Assembly (NCBI RefSeq): GCF_019457905.1
Contig: NZ_JAHZSV010000001.1
Location: 464,899 to 528,898, forward strand
DNA length: 64,000 bases
Reading direction: 5' to 3'
From: Flagellimonas abyssi
Lineage (GTDB): Bacteria > Bacteroidota > Bacteroidia > Flavobacteriales > Flavobacteriaceae
The translations under genes were made by a program, and so were the position numbers. Positions 9,217 through 20,986 of this stretch are shown one piece after another. The notes beneath the pieces are model-generated. The model was given only the letters and a program-made list of their open reading frames with translations. It did not search any database and was not told the origin of the DNA. Each line of letters begins with the position of its first letter. The stretch's first letter is position 1.

Positions 9217-11910
9217 TTGCAACCAAATAAACATCTTTTACTTTTCCTATTTGTTCTTCTTTGTGGCATCGCTACCTTAAGTGCTCAGGAAGATCCAATT
9301 AAACCCTTGCCCATCAAGGCCATCAAGGACACGATTTATGCTCCTTTGCTTCCTCCGAACATCCTTAGCGGTTCCAGCAAAACTGATTCTGTTGAAACAG
9401 ATACCGTGCCAAAAAAGCAACCTTTGCTATTAGATAAAATAAAATATAAGGCTAAGGATTATGTAAAGTTAAGTCAAAAGGACAATAAAATTTACCTGTA
9501 CGACGAAGCGGAAATCTATTACCAGGACACCGAACTCAAAGCTGGTGTAATTGTAATGGATTATGTCAAAAATGAGGTATATGCCGGCCGTATGAAGGAT
9601 TCGTTGGGGAATTACTCCCAATTGCCTTTTTTTAAGCAGGGAAGCCAAGAGGTACGGCCCGATTCGATACGGTTCAATTTTGATACGCAAAAAGCATTGA
9701 TCTGGAATTCGAGGACGGAACAAGAAGCAGGTCTTGGACAATTGGGAAGTGATGCAATGAAAGTATATGCAGAAAAGACCAAAAAAGAGAACGATTCCGT
9801 CTATTTTTTGAACGAGGGTAAATTGACCACCTCCAATGACACTGTTAACCCGGACTATTACATTAGGGTGCGAAAGGCAAAGTTTGTCCCCAAAAAGAAA
9901 ATTATCGCAGGGTACAGTAACATGTACATTATGGATGTGCCCACGCCCATAGCGCTTCCCTTTGCCTATTTCCCTTTAACCACTGGAAGGGTGGCCGGTA
10001 TCCTTTTCCCTACCTTCGGTAACGACCCAAGAAGAGGGTATTTTATACAAAATGGCGGGTATTACCTGCCCATTAGCGACTACGTCGACCTTAGTATTAC
10101 GGGTGATTATTATACCAATGGCAGTTATGGGTTACAGGGTAGGTCCATTTACTCCAAAAGATATAAGTTCAATGGAAACGTAAATATAAGCTACGAGAAC
10201 CTGGTCACCAGCCAAAGAGGATTTGATGATTACAGTCGAACGAGCAATTATAATATTCGGATTTCCCACTCTCAAGACCCAAAGGCCAGTCCAAATTCCC
10301 GATTTTCGGCTTCCGTTAACTTAGGTTCCAGTCAATATTATTCGAACTCCCTGAACCAATTTAACCGGAACAATTCACAAACGAACACCTTTGCATCCTC
10401 CATAAGTTACTCCAAAACATTTCCAGAATACCCGTCCGTAAATACCAGCCTTACGTTGAGCCACACACAAAACAACCGTTCGGAAGAAAGGACGATAAAC
10501 ATGTCATTGCCGACCTTTCAGGCCAGTATGGAACGTATCTACCCTTTTGTGAAACGGGATGCGGTGAAAAAGGGCGTTTTTGAGAACATCAATTTTCAGT
10601 ATGATGTGAATGCACAGAACAGCATCACCACTACGGAGGAAAACTTTTTTAAAAGTGGAATGTTCGATGATGCCCGTATCGGGGCCCGCCATAGGATCCC
10701 TGTTGCTACCAACTTTAAGCTGGCAAAGTACCTTAGTGTAAGCTTGAACGGTAACTACGAGGACGTATGGACCATGGAAACTATAAGGCGCCGTTATGAT
10801 GCCGAAATAGAAGAGGTAGTGACAGACACCATTTCCGGATTCGATAGGTTCAACAGGTACAGTTTCGGAACAAGTATCGGAACAACGGTCTATGGTACAT
10901 GGAACCGCGGAGAAGATAAAAAAATACAGGCTTTGCGCCACGTAATGCGTCCCTCCATAAGCTATAGCTACACCCCATCCTTTGAGCAATTCTACGATAG
11001 TTATATTGATGAAGATGGAGATGAAGTGGAATACACCCCCTACGAAACTAGTTTATATGGGAGGCCTTCATTGAACAAAGGGAGTTCCTTGAGTTTTTCC
11101 CTTCAAAACTCCTTAGAGGCCAAGGTAAGGGACAAAGATTCCACGGCTACGGAACCGAAAAAGGTCAAAATCCTTAGCAACCTGAGTTTCAATGCCAGTT
11201 ATAACCTTGAAGCAGATTCATTAAAGCTCAGTCCAATAAATATGAGCGGTGCAACGGAAATCATAAAAAATGTGCCCATCAACTTTGCAGCAACTTTTGA
11301 CCCCTACGCCATCGACAACAGCGGTAGGCGGATAAATACCCTTAACATCAACAATGGAGGCGGCATCGCCCGTTTAACCTCGGCCCGAGTCAACACCAGT
11401 TTTTCCTTGAACAGCGAAATGTTCCAAAAAGGAGGAGCTAAAGAAAAGACCGACGAGGAGAAACAGTCCAACTTTAGTGACAACCCTTTTGCCATGGATG
11501 ATGTTCGAGGGGAACAGTCGCGTTTTAACAGAGGAAAGACTAATGAGAAGGACAGTAATAAGGGCGAAGAGCAACAATTGTACAACAACAAATTGCCATG
11601 GGATGCAAGGTTCACCTACGTTGCCTCTTACAACAATAGTAACAGACAAAGTGAGATAACCAACCACTCCCTGATGTTTTCGGGCAACATTCAGCTAACG
11701 CCCAAATGGGAAGTAGGGTTCAACTCCGGTTATGATTTAAAGAACAAAGGCTTTGCCGATACCCGCTTTGCATTTAAACGCGACCTTGGTAGTTTTAGGC
11801 TCAGTTTTGACTGGACTCCCTTTGGAAGGTACGAGCGCTGGTACTTCTTTATTGGGATAAAGAGTTCCATTTTGAGCGATATTAAATGGGAAAATAGAAG
11901 CCAGCGTTAG
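9217..11910 (+). CDS. lptD: LptD-like outer-membrane LPS assembly protein
   Basis: This 897-residue outer-membrane barrel is expected to insert lipopolysaccharide into the outer leaflet. It starts with TTG at 9217; no ATG precedes the signal peptide MQPNKHLLLFLFVLLCGIATLSAQ, so TTG is the best start. An OstA-like jellyroll lies at about residues 75-250 (LYDEAEIYYQDTELKAGVIV and later YYIRVRKAKFVPKKKIIAGY), followed by PTPIALPFAYFPLTTGR, a conserved LptD stretch. From about residue 280 on it alternates aromatic/polar residues as in a large beta-barrel and ends in WYFFIGIKSSILSDIKWEN. It is divergent to the amidase gene and followed 46 bp later by ridA. Two inserted acidic or Lys-rich stretches occur near residues 735-795. 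Confidence 0.88.
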   Translation: MQPNKHLLLFLFVLLCGIATLSAQEDPIKPLPIKAIKDTIYAPLLPPNILSGSSKTDSVETDTVPKKQPLLLDKIKYKAKDYVKLSQKDNKIYLYDEAEIYYQDTELKAGVIVMDYVKNEVYAGRMKDSLGNYSQLPFFKQGSQEVRPDSIRFNFDTQKALIWNSRTEQEAGLGQLGSDAMKVYAEKTKKENDSVYFLNEGKLTTSNDTVNPDYYIRVRKAKFVPKKKIIAGYSNMYIMDVPTPIALPFAYFPLTTGRVAGILFPTFGNDPRRGYFIQNGGYYLPISDYVDLSITGDYYTNGSYGLQGRSIYSKRYKFNGNVNISYENLVTSQRGFDDYSRTSNYNIRISHSQDPKASPNSRFSASVNLGSSQYYSNSLNQFNRNNSQTNTFASSISYSKTFPEYPSVNTSLTLSHTQNNRSEERTINMSLPTFQASMERIYPFVKRDAVKKGVFENINFQYDVNAQNSITTTEENFFKSGMFDDARIGARHRIPVATNFKLAKYLSVSLNGNYEDVWTMETIRRRYDAEIEEVVTDTISGFDRFNRYSFGTSIGTTVYGTWNRGEDKKIQALRHVMRPSISYSYTPSFEQFYDSYIDEDGDEVEYTPYETSLYGRPSLNKGSSLSFSLQNSLEAKVRDKDSTATEPKKVKILSNLSFNASYNLEADSLKLSPINMSGATEIIKNVPINFAATFDPYAIDNSGRRINTLNINNGGGIARLTSARVNTSFSLNSEMFQKGGAKEKTDEEKQSNFSDNPFAMDDVRGEQSRFNRGKTNEKDSNKGEEQQLYNNKLPWDARFTYVASYNNSNRQSEITNHSLMFSGNIQLTPKWEVGFNSGYDLKNKGFADTRFAFKRDLGSFRLSFDWTPFGRYERWYFFIGIKSSILSDIKWENRSQR

Positions 11911-11956
11911 TAGATTCTATTTTATCTTTATCCTAGATTAAATAAAAACTATTCTC

Positions 11957-12337
11957 ATGAAAAAAATAATCAACACCTCAAAAGCACCAGCTCCAATCGG
12001 GCCATACAATCAAGCAGTACTTGTAAAAGACACTCTTTACATTTCTGGACAGATTCCCATAGACCCAGCTACGGGAAAATTGGTCGAAGGCGACATCAAG
12101 AAGGAAACAAAACAGTCCATGGAAAACCTAAAGGCCATTCTGGAAGAAGCGGGAATGACTTTTGAGCACGTCATCAAGTCCTCTATTTTTATAAAGGACA
12201 TGAACCAGTTCGCTCAAATAAATGAGGTTTATGGAACTTATTTTGATGCTGATACTGCCCCCGCCAGAGAAACAGTAGAGGTTGCAAACCTTCCGAAGTT
12301 CGTAAATGTGGAAATATCGATGATCGCGGTTAAATAG
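11957..12337 (+). CDS. ridA: RidA family deaminase (2-iminobutanoate/2-iminopropanoate deaminase)
   Basis: This is a cytoplasmic 126-residue protein, full length for RidA, which hydrolyses reactive enamine/imine intermediates released by PLP enzymes. The family core is clear: APAPIGPYNQAV near the N-terminus, ISGQIPIDPATG, and the substrate-binding Arg in PARETVEV with NVEISMIAVK at the end. It starts 46 bp after lptD and may share its transcript. Its last 8 bases overlap the 3' end of the convergent kinase gene. Confidence 0.93.
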   Translation: MKKIINTSKAPAPIGPYNQAVLVKDTLYISGQIPIDPATGKLVEGDIKKETKQSMENLKAILEEAGMTFEHVIKSSIFIKDMNQFAQINEVYGTYFDADTAPARETVEVANLPKFVNVEISMIAVK

Positions 12338-13181
12338 TATCCCTGTGGAACTCCACCAAGCCTTCTATAGGTCTTCTTCTTATAACACCAAGAATCAGGT
12401 CGTTTCGCTCTATACAAGCTTTTAATTCGTCTTGCAAGAAATGTGCAATACTGCCCACGAAGCTTACGGGAACCTTTGTAGCCAGTTCATATTGCATAAT
12501 ATAGTTGTTAACGAACTGCTGTAGACCTTTTTCAATGACTCCCTTGCAGTAGGGATGCTCCTTGTTCTCTATAATGAACCTGGCAAAAGTGGCCAAATAG
12601 GTATTGGGGTTGGGCTGTTTATATAGGTGCTCTTTGATTACATCTGCATCGAGATCGTATTCTTTGGCAAACTTCATTCCCAAATCCTGTGGCATTTTGT
12701 GGAAATAATAGTCCCTGATCAGTTTACGTCCAAAGAAATTACCACTACCATCGTCCATTAGGATATATCCCAAAGATGTTACCTTTTGTATCAATTGGTG
12801 ACCATCATAATAACTACAATTGGACCCTGTACCCAAAATACATACAATGCCCTGTCTTCCAATTTTTGTAGTGGCGTAGATGGCCGCATAGGTATCTTCC
12901 CGTACTTCTGCCTTGGCATTGGGAAAGAAATCCTTAAATATGGTCTTTAAAAAATTCTTCATTCTATCGGTTCCGCAACCGGCACCGTAGAAATAAAGCT
13001 GACGTACTTTTTCTTTGTTCTTGGACAGTTCAAAATTGTTGGCCAACCTATCCTCTATCACTTCTTTGGTAAGCACTTCCGGACTAAGTCCAAGTGTCTG
13101 GGTAACAAAAAGCTGTTCCCCTTTTTCATCAAGGGCAATCCAATCGGATTTAGTGGCGCCACTATCCACGATCAAAATCAT
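12330..13181 (-). CDS. BadF/BadG-family sugar kinase, N-acetylglucosamine kinase-like
   Basis: This is a cytoplasmic ASKHA-fold kinase of 283 residues. The phosphate-1 loop is MILIVDSGATKSDW, the phosphate-2 region is GIVCILGTGSNCSYYDG, and DDGSGNFFGRKLIRDYY follows, a set typical of the GlcNAc-kinase branch. The likely reaction is ATP-dependent phosphorylation of GlcNAc or a related amino sugar released in wall recycling, which would fit the NagZ enzyme nearby, but substrate specificity is inferred from family resemblance. It lies downstream of gap with a strong hairpin between them, so it probably has its own promoter or depends on read-through. Confidence 0.8.
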   Translation of the reverse strand: MILIVDSGATKSDWIALDEKGEQLFVTQTLGLSPEVLTKEVIEDRLANNFELSKNKEKVRQLYFYGAGCGTDRMKNFLKTIFKDFFPNAKAEVREDTYAAIYATTKIGRQGIVCILGTGSNCSYYDGHQLIQKVTSLGYILMDDGSGNFFGRKLIRDYYFHKMPQDLGMKFAKEYDLDADVIKEHLYKQPNPNTYLATFARFIIENKEHPYCKGVIEKGLQQFVNNYIMQYELATKVPVSFVGSIAHFLQDELKACIERNDLILGVIRRRPIEGLVEFHRDTI

Positions 13182-13205
13182 ACGTCGAGATTTTTTATAT
13201 TAAAA

Positions 13206-13237
13206 TCCTGAAGAGGGGGAAAAATCCCTCTTCAGGA
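13206..13237 (-). terminator. intrinsic terminator after gap
   Basis: An 11-bp perfect stem, CCTGAAGAGGG with CCCTCTTCAGG, encloses an 8-nt loop. On the minus strand it follows the gap stop codon and is followed by ATTTTA, so it probably ends the pfkA-gap transcript. Confidence 0.75.
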
Positions 13238-13260
13238 AAAAATTATTCTGAGATAAATAT

Positions 13261-15272
<2,012 letters not shown>

Positions 15273-15416
15273 TCAAATTTTTAAGAAATCAAAACTAGGA
15301 AACTTTATTCAAATTTTAAATGTCTTAATAATTTATTTGTTTTTAAGGCCTCTCTCAAACGTTTTCGTAATAAATTAGTACAAAAACATTTAAAAATATA
15401 AAATATATCAGATTGA

Positions 15417-18400
15417 TTATGGCCGATTTATAGGCTTTTCCGAAAAACGAATCAGGCTATCCTTCCCCATGACCTGAACCTGCCGTTCTTTAGGTAACGA
15501 ATCCTCCGCTTTTGACGGCTCTTCCCGCTTATTGAACACCTTCCTCATCAACTCTCTAAAACTATCAAAATCCACCTGGTAGGACAATCCCAGTCCTTGG
15601 GTATAGCCCTGCCGTTCGGCCAAGAATTGTTGTATTTGATTTTCCCGGTTAAATATCTTGGCGCTCAATGTACCTTCATCGTTCAACAGTACTTGCACTT
15701 CCACATCTCCTGCGACCACGGTCTCCGAAACTCCTCCTACCGGCACCCCTACTCTTCCGTTCACCAAGATTCGGTCGGATAATTGGGTGGATACCGTTAC
15801 CCCTATCCTGTCCTCTGTGGCAATATCTGCATTGGGATCGTTATAGCCCTGTTCGTAGGATACACCAAAATTTAGTTTATCATTATTGCCCGATAGGATT
15901 TGATTGAAAAGTCCGGAAGCAGTCTGAATCAGGTTGCCGGTTACGGCCTGTTGATTGATCCCTCCCGATTGTGGGTTCACAAAAGTGCCCTGCGCCAGCA
16001 AGAAAAAGGCATTCCTTTCCTTAATTGTAGGGTCTTGCAATCGATACTCCAGTTCCGATTGCACAACGGATGTGGTGCCCGGAAAGTCGATATCGAACGT
16101 AATATTGGGACTTTCAAGTTCACCATCCAATCGCACCACGACCTCGGTAGGGATTCTACCCGTGTATCCTGCGTTGTCCAAAAGTGGGGCGGGGTTGGCA
16201 TTCAGGGAATATACGGCTTCCAGACCCAATTGGGCTGCCAATGGATCTTGCTCCCATAAAATGGTACCACCTGGACGTACTTGAAACTTTTTATCGATGA
16301 CACCTCCATATTTAAAGTTATACTCCCCTGTGACCACTACGAAATCCCCATACATATTGAACTTTCCATTGGTGTTGATCTCTATCAGCAAAATACCTTC
16401 ACCGGTTCCCTTCAGAGAACTCCCGGTGGTCTGATCGACCACTATCTCCACTTCAGCCTCAGGGGTTACAGCAAGGTCAAATGCCATTTCCAGTCCTTGG
16501 TATTCTTCCAGAATCCGTTCTTCTTCCAAGGCACCTTCACCTCCCCGCTCTATAAAGTTGATAAAGGAATAATCACCTACGCTGGTTACATCGCTCAATG
16601 GAATCTTTAATGAGGTTCCCCTTGCTGTGCTAGCATCAACCGATATGGTCAAGGCGTCAACGGGACCATAAATACTCCCAGTTCCATTGATAAATCCTTG
16701 TCCGTAGTACAGTGATTCCTCGTCGTACTCGGTATTCAATATCATAAAACGATCGTTTTTGGTATCAATATCCAATCCAAGATACCAATCATCAAAACCT
16801 GTATGGCTAATGGTCCCGTCCAGGGTTGCTGTGGTTCCCTCTTCCACATCCGACAATAGCACATTTTCAAAATAAAAGGTTTGATCAAAGAGCCGTACCT
16901 GAGAGCGCGGAGCAAAATCATAGTCTACGTTAAGGTATGGGATTCCGATTCCTGCATCGTTCAAGGTCAACAAACCGTTGATCGATGGATTTTTGACATC
17001 TCCTGTAATCACTGCATCCCCGCTTATAAAGCCCCGAATATTCGAGATAATATCTTGTCCCAATGGCTTAAAGGGTTCCATTGCAAAATCCTTAAAATTG
17101 GCCGTTAGGTCAAGTTCCTGTTTGTTATTGATATTGGTTACCCTACCGTTTAAGCTCATACGTTCCTTTCCATCATCATTGAGCCAAGTACTGACACCAA
17201 ATTCGGTAAGATCGTTGTTCCCATAGATTCCGACCTCCAAATCACCCATTCGCATGTCGTTGACGGTAAAGTTTTTGATATTTAGGCTGGATGTGGGCAA
17301 ATAGTTGCCATCTTTCTGCAAAATGTTGAGAAACCCCTCCACTTCTCCATTGAGCTTTAAACTATCTATAGTCGGAGTGATCTTGTTGAGGGATACCAAT
17401 TTGAACTGAAGATCCAAATCTTTATACGTTGAATCGGCCAACTCGCCCCTTAACCGGATCTGTTCCTCGTTATTGTTGTCCATCACCACATCCTCTATCC
17501 GGATGCTGTCCAAGGAACTATTGAAGATGACCTTGTTCTTGTCGTTTCCATTTTTGTTAAGTACCCACGTATTGCCCTTGAAACTCACATCCGATTTTTT
17601 TAGACCGATCACCGAACGATTGTTCTCGTTGAACGTATGGTAAAAATTGAGGTTATAACTGTCATTGAACTCGCTCCCTCCTTTGAACTCCGTTCTAAAG
17701 AAGAGCGTATCCTTCAAGGTGGTATTGATCAAACTAAAATCCTTGATATCGTAATACACCGTGGACATGTCCTCAACGGATACGAAGGTATTGAACAACG
17801 GGTTTTTATTATCGATCTTTAATTCAATATTATCGAACTTGTTCCCGAACGCTTCAATACTGGGAGATCTAAAGGTGAGCTTAAAATCGCTTTGGTCGGC
17901 CCGAATGGCCCCTCGGATAAACGTGTTTGCATCAAAAGCAATTTCTGGTACGAACACATCAACGATTTTATTGTAAATCTTAAAATTGAAATCGAGGTAT
18001 TGTCCATCAGAAATCTTGAACGGTTGATAGTTAGTATAAATGCTACCCACTGAGTTCTGAACCAATTGGCCCAGCTCATTTATTTTAAAGCTGCCCCTCA
18101 TGTATCCTGTAATAATATCCGGAGAGTTGATCTCTATGGTACGGATAGTATCGCTATCAAAAGAGGATACCACGCTAAAATCCTCAAAATAATAGGTGTC
18201 ATTTTTATTTTGATATGTGGTGTTGGAAAATCGCAATTGTCCGGCCATATCGTCCAGATTGTTGCCTTCGATATCCATGTTAACGTGCCCCTTGAAAATT
18301 GAAATGCTATCGTTGATGAATTTCAAGGCTTTTAAATCCGCGTAATCGACGGCTGCAACAAAATTGAATTTGTTCTCACGCTCACCAAAGTTGGCCAACC

Positions 18401-19856
18401 CTTGAAAATCGAATCTGAAGTTTTCGTCGTTACAGAGAAGGACCCCATCGAACAGTTGATTCCTTAGGATACCTGATACTTTTATTTTATTGTATTCGTA
18501 GCCATTGAATTCAAATTTGTAAACATCACCGGAAATCTCCGTGTTCAAACTCTCTGCAACAAAGCCCTTTCCTTCCACATTCATATCCATCGACGCCAGC
18601 CCCAATTGGTCATTGTCTATAAATTCTCCGAGATTAAAATCGATCAAGGATATAAAACCAATGTAAGAAGCATCTTCAATAGTCTGCACATTTGTCATTT
18701 GCAAATCAACATAACTATCCCCTACTGCAGTATTCAGGTTCACGGTAACGTCTATTGAAGTTTCTGTAATCTCCGTATCGCCACGTACGGTAAATTGCCC
18801 TAGTTTTTGGACCGAAGCTGGAATGTTGTCCCCCAAGATTTTAGGCAAAATGCTCCGTAGCTGGTAATAGCTGGAGGTCAGGTTATCTATATCGCCCCGC
18901 AGTACGAAAGGAGCCTGCTCGCTGAACATGTTGTCGAACCTAAAATCTCCCCGTATACCCGTATTGTCCGTAAAAAGAAACAGATCATCTACTTGGAGCT
19001 GATTAAGTTTACCGCTAAAATCCCCAGTGAAGTTCACAATCTTATCTTGCCCAAACTCATCAAAAAAAGCATTCACTTCGTTAAGGGCAACAGTGGATTC
19101 TGTAAAATTCGCCTCTATTTCCACCAAGTCCACAAAGTGTGCCAAATCCTCACGTTCGTACTTAAACATGAGGTTCCCTTTGAGCTCGGACTGTTCGGTA
19201 TCTATCAAGAGAGAATCAAAACGCATGTATTCCGTGGTATATTGAAAATCCGCAGCAAGTTTCTCTAACCGAATTCCCCTTTTGGCCAACGTGGACAAGT
19301 TTTCAATTTTTAAAGAAACATCCGGCCCAAGGATTTGAAAATCATGTGCCAGAATATCTATTTCGGAAAAGTTCAACACTTCGGCAGCTTCCAAGTTTTC
19401 ATCTACCAACCTGAACTTTCCATTATGGATCTCTACCTCTCCCGACGACAAGAAAAATGGAGGAGTGCCTGGGTCACGAGGTTTTCCATCATCCAACTTA
19501 TCCACAAAAACATCCAAATTAGTCTGAGATTCGTCTTTGTAAGTCTTTAAATTGAAGGTGAGACCGTCCAATTCCATATCGCCAAACTCCATTTTGTTAT
19601 TAGCCATGTTCCGAAGGTTTAGAACCGAGGTAGTGAGTTTGCGTATATAAAAAAGAGTGTCCTGTTTGTAGTCTTCCACATAAACGCCCTTTAAGCCCGC
19701 ATTTAAATTAAAGAGTGATATACTTACCCGATCAATTTGGATATTGGTCCCAAACTCCTGGTTCAACCTATCCGTTGCATATTTTCCCAGGCTGGTCTGG
19801 ACCGATGGCATGGAAAGCACCAATGACCCCAAAACCAGAATAAGGATGATGGCCAT
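15417..19856 (-). CDS. tamB: TamB-like translocation and assembly module protein
   Basis: This is a very long (1479 residues from the first ATG) inner-membrane-anchored periplasmic protein of the AsmA/TamB class, thought to bridge the envelope and help deliver lipids or outer-membrane proteins. An N-terminal hydrophobic anchor (MAIILILVLGSLVLSMPSV) is followed by beta-rich repeats of the DUF490 type; the conserved C-terminal part includes GEYNFKYGGVIDKKFQVRPGG, AVYSLNANPAPL and ELEYRLQDPTIKERNAFFLLAQG. Upstream of the ATG the frame stays open to about 19949 and encodes a basic stretch, SPIKKLRKILLRIL, that looks like the natural start of the anchor, so the true start may be a non-ATG codon further up. 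TamA is not in the window. Confidence 0.87.
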   Translation of the reverse strand: MAIILILVLGSLVLSMPSVQTSLGKYATDRLNQEFGTNIQIDRVSISLFNLNAGLKGVYVEDYKQDTLFYIRKLTTSVLNLRNMANNKMEFGDMELDGLTFNLKTYKDESQTNLDVFVDKLDDGKPRDPGTPPFFLSSGEVEIHNGKFRLVDENLEAAEVLNFSEIDILAHDFQILGPDVSLKIENLSTLAKRGIRLEKLAADFQYTTEYMRFDSLLIDTEQSELKGNLMFKYEREDLAHFVDLVEIEANFTESTVALNEVNAFFDEFGQDKIVNFTGDFSGKLNQLQVDDLFLFTDNTGIRGDFRFDNMFSEQAPFVLRGDIDNLTSSYYQLRSILPKILGDNIPASVQKLGQFTVRGDTEITETSIDVTVNLNTAVGDSYVDLQMTNVQTIEDASYIGFISLIDFNLGEFIDNDQLGLASMDMNVEGKGFVAESLNTEISGDVYKFEFNGYEYNKIKVSGILRNQLFDGVLLCNDENFRFDFQGLANFGERENKFNFVAAVDYADLKALKFINDSISIFKGHVNMDIEGNNLDDMAGQLRFSNTTYQNKNDTYYFEDFSVVSSFDSDTIRTIEINSPDIITGYMRGSFKINELGQLVQNSVGSIYTNYQPFKISDGQYLDFNFKIYNKIVDVFVPEIAFDANTFIRGAIRADQSDFKLTFRSPSIEAFGNKFDNIELKIDNKNPLFNTFVSVEDMSTVYYDIKDFSLINTTLKDTLFFRTEFKGGSEFNDSYNLNFYHTFNENNRSVIGLKKSDVSFKGNTWVLNKNGNDKNKVIFNSSLDSIRIEDVVMDNNNEEQIRLRGELADSTYKDLDLQFKLVSLNKITPTIDSLKLNGEVEGFLNILQKDGNYLPTSSLNIKNFTVNDMRMGDLEVGIYGNNDLTEFGVSTWLNDDGKERMSLNGRVTNINNKQELDLTANFKDFAMEPFKPLGQDIISNIRGFISGDAVITGDVKNPSINGLLTLNDAGIGIPYLNVDYDFAPRSQVRLFDQTFYFENVLLSDVEEGTTATLDGTISHTGFDDWYLGLDIDTKNDRFMILNTEYDEESLYYGQGFINGTGSIYGPVDALTISVDASTARGTSLKIPLSDVTSVGDYSFINFIERGGEGALEEERILEEYQGLEMAFDLAVTPEAEVEIVVDQTTGSSLKGTGEGILLIEINTNGKFNMYGDFVVVTGEYNFKYGGVIDKKFQVRPGGTILWEQDPLAAQLGLEAVYSLNANPAPLLDNAGYTGRIPTEVVVRLDGELESPNITFDIDFPGTTSVVQSELEYRLQDPTIKERNAFFLLAQGTFVNPQSGGINQQAVTGNLIQTASGLFNQILSGNNDKLNFGVSYEQGYNDPNADIATEDRIGVTVSTQLSDRILVNGRVGVPVGGVSETVVAGDVEVQVLLNDEGTLSAKIFNRENQIQQFLAERQGYTQGLGLSYQVDFDSFRELMRKVFNKREEPSKAEDSLPKERQVQVMGKDSLIRFSEKPINRP

Positions 19857-19940
19857 TAGGATACGTAACAGTATTTTACGAAGTTTTTTGATAGGGCTTT
19901 TATGTTTTACCTTTGATGACCAATTTTTGTTCCAAAACCT

Positions 19941-20969
19941 GTGGAAAATTCAAAAAAATATATTCTAGCAATCGAATCATCCTGCGATGATACTTCGGCG
20001 GCCGTTCTTTGCAATACAAAAGTACTGAGCAATGTTGTAGCCACACAAGAAATTCACAAGCAATATGGGGGTGTTGTCCCAGAATTGGCATCCAGGGCAC
20101 ATCAACAAAATATTGTTCCCGTAGTGCACCAAGCCTTGGCCAAGGCAAATATCGATAAAAAACAACTATCTGCCATAGCCTTTACCAGAGGTCCCGGACT
20201 TATGGGGTCATTGTTGGTCGGAACTTCATTTGCCAAGTCGTTGGCCCTGGGACTGAACATTCCCTTGATCGAGGTCAACCATATGGAAGCCCATATCCTG
20301 GCTCATTTTATCGAGGATGACGCCCAACGCTCCCCCACATTTCCTTTTTTGGCCATGACCATTAGTGGTGGCCATACACAAATTGTGAAGGTTACCGACC
20401 ACTTTACCATGGAAGTTTTGGGCGAGACCTTGGACGATGCTGTCGGGGAAGCTTTCGATAAAAGCGCCAAATTAATGGGACTGCCCTATCCTGGAGGCCC
20501 GCTCATCGACAAGTATGCCAAACTTGGAGACCCAACTGCATTTGCCTTTCCCAAACCAAAGGTTGATGGACTGAATTTCAGTTTTAGCGGATTAAAAACC
20601 AGTATTCTTTACTTTTTGCAACGCGAGACCCAAAAGAACCCTGATTTTGTTGATCAAAACATAAACGATATCTGCGCTTCGGTACAATATACTATTTTAG
20701 AAATTCTAATGGAAAAGCTTCAAATCGCTGTTGAGCAGACCCATATAACCCAAATCGCCATTGGTGGCGGAGTGGCCGCCAATTCGGGAATCCGCGGTAG
20801 ATTAAGAGATGCCGAGGAAAAGTTGGGCTGGCAAACCTTTATTCCTAAATTTGAGTATTGCACGGACAATGCCGCCATGATCGGTATTGTAGGCTATCTC
20901 AAATTCAACAAAGGGGAGTTTTCCCATCAAAATATTGCTGCCAAGGCACGATATGCCATCGGCAGCTAA
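19941..20969 (+). CDS. tsaD: tRNA N6-adenosine threonylcarbamoyltransferase TsaD
   Basis: This cytoplasmic enzyme of 342 residues transfers the threonylcarbamoyl group to A37 of tRNAs reading ANN codons. It opens with ILAIESSCDDTSAAV, has the metal-binding HMEAH (in EVNHMEAHILAHF), the motif SGGHTQIVKV, and GGGVAANSGIRGR near the end with CTDNAAMIG. The start codon is GTG at 19941; no ATG is available before the conserved N-terminus. It heads a plus-strand run with rsmE (17 bp apart) and diverges from tamB across at most 84 bp. Confidence 0.96.
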   Translation: MENSKKYILAIESSCDDTSAAVLCNTKVLSNVVATQEIHKQYGGVVPELASRAHQQNIVPVVHQALAKANIDKKQLSAIAFTRGPGLMGSLLVGTSFAKSLALGLNIPLIEVNHMEAHILAHFIEDDAQRSPTFPFLAMTISGGHTQIVKVTDHFTMEVLGETLDDAVGEAFDKSAKLMGLPYPGGPLIDKYAKLGDPTAFAFPKPKVDGLNFSFSGLKTSILYFLQRETQKNPDFVDQNINDICASVQYTILEILMEKLQIAVEQTHITQIAIGGGVAANSGIRGRLRDAEEKLGWQTFIPKFEYCTDNAAMIGIVGYLKFNKGEFSHQNIAAKARYAIGS

Positions 20970-20986
20970 CTATTTAAACCTTAGCT

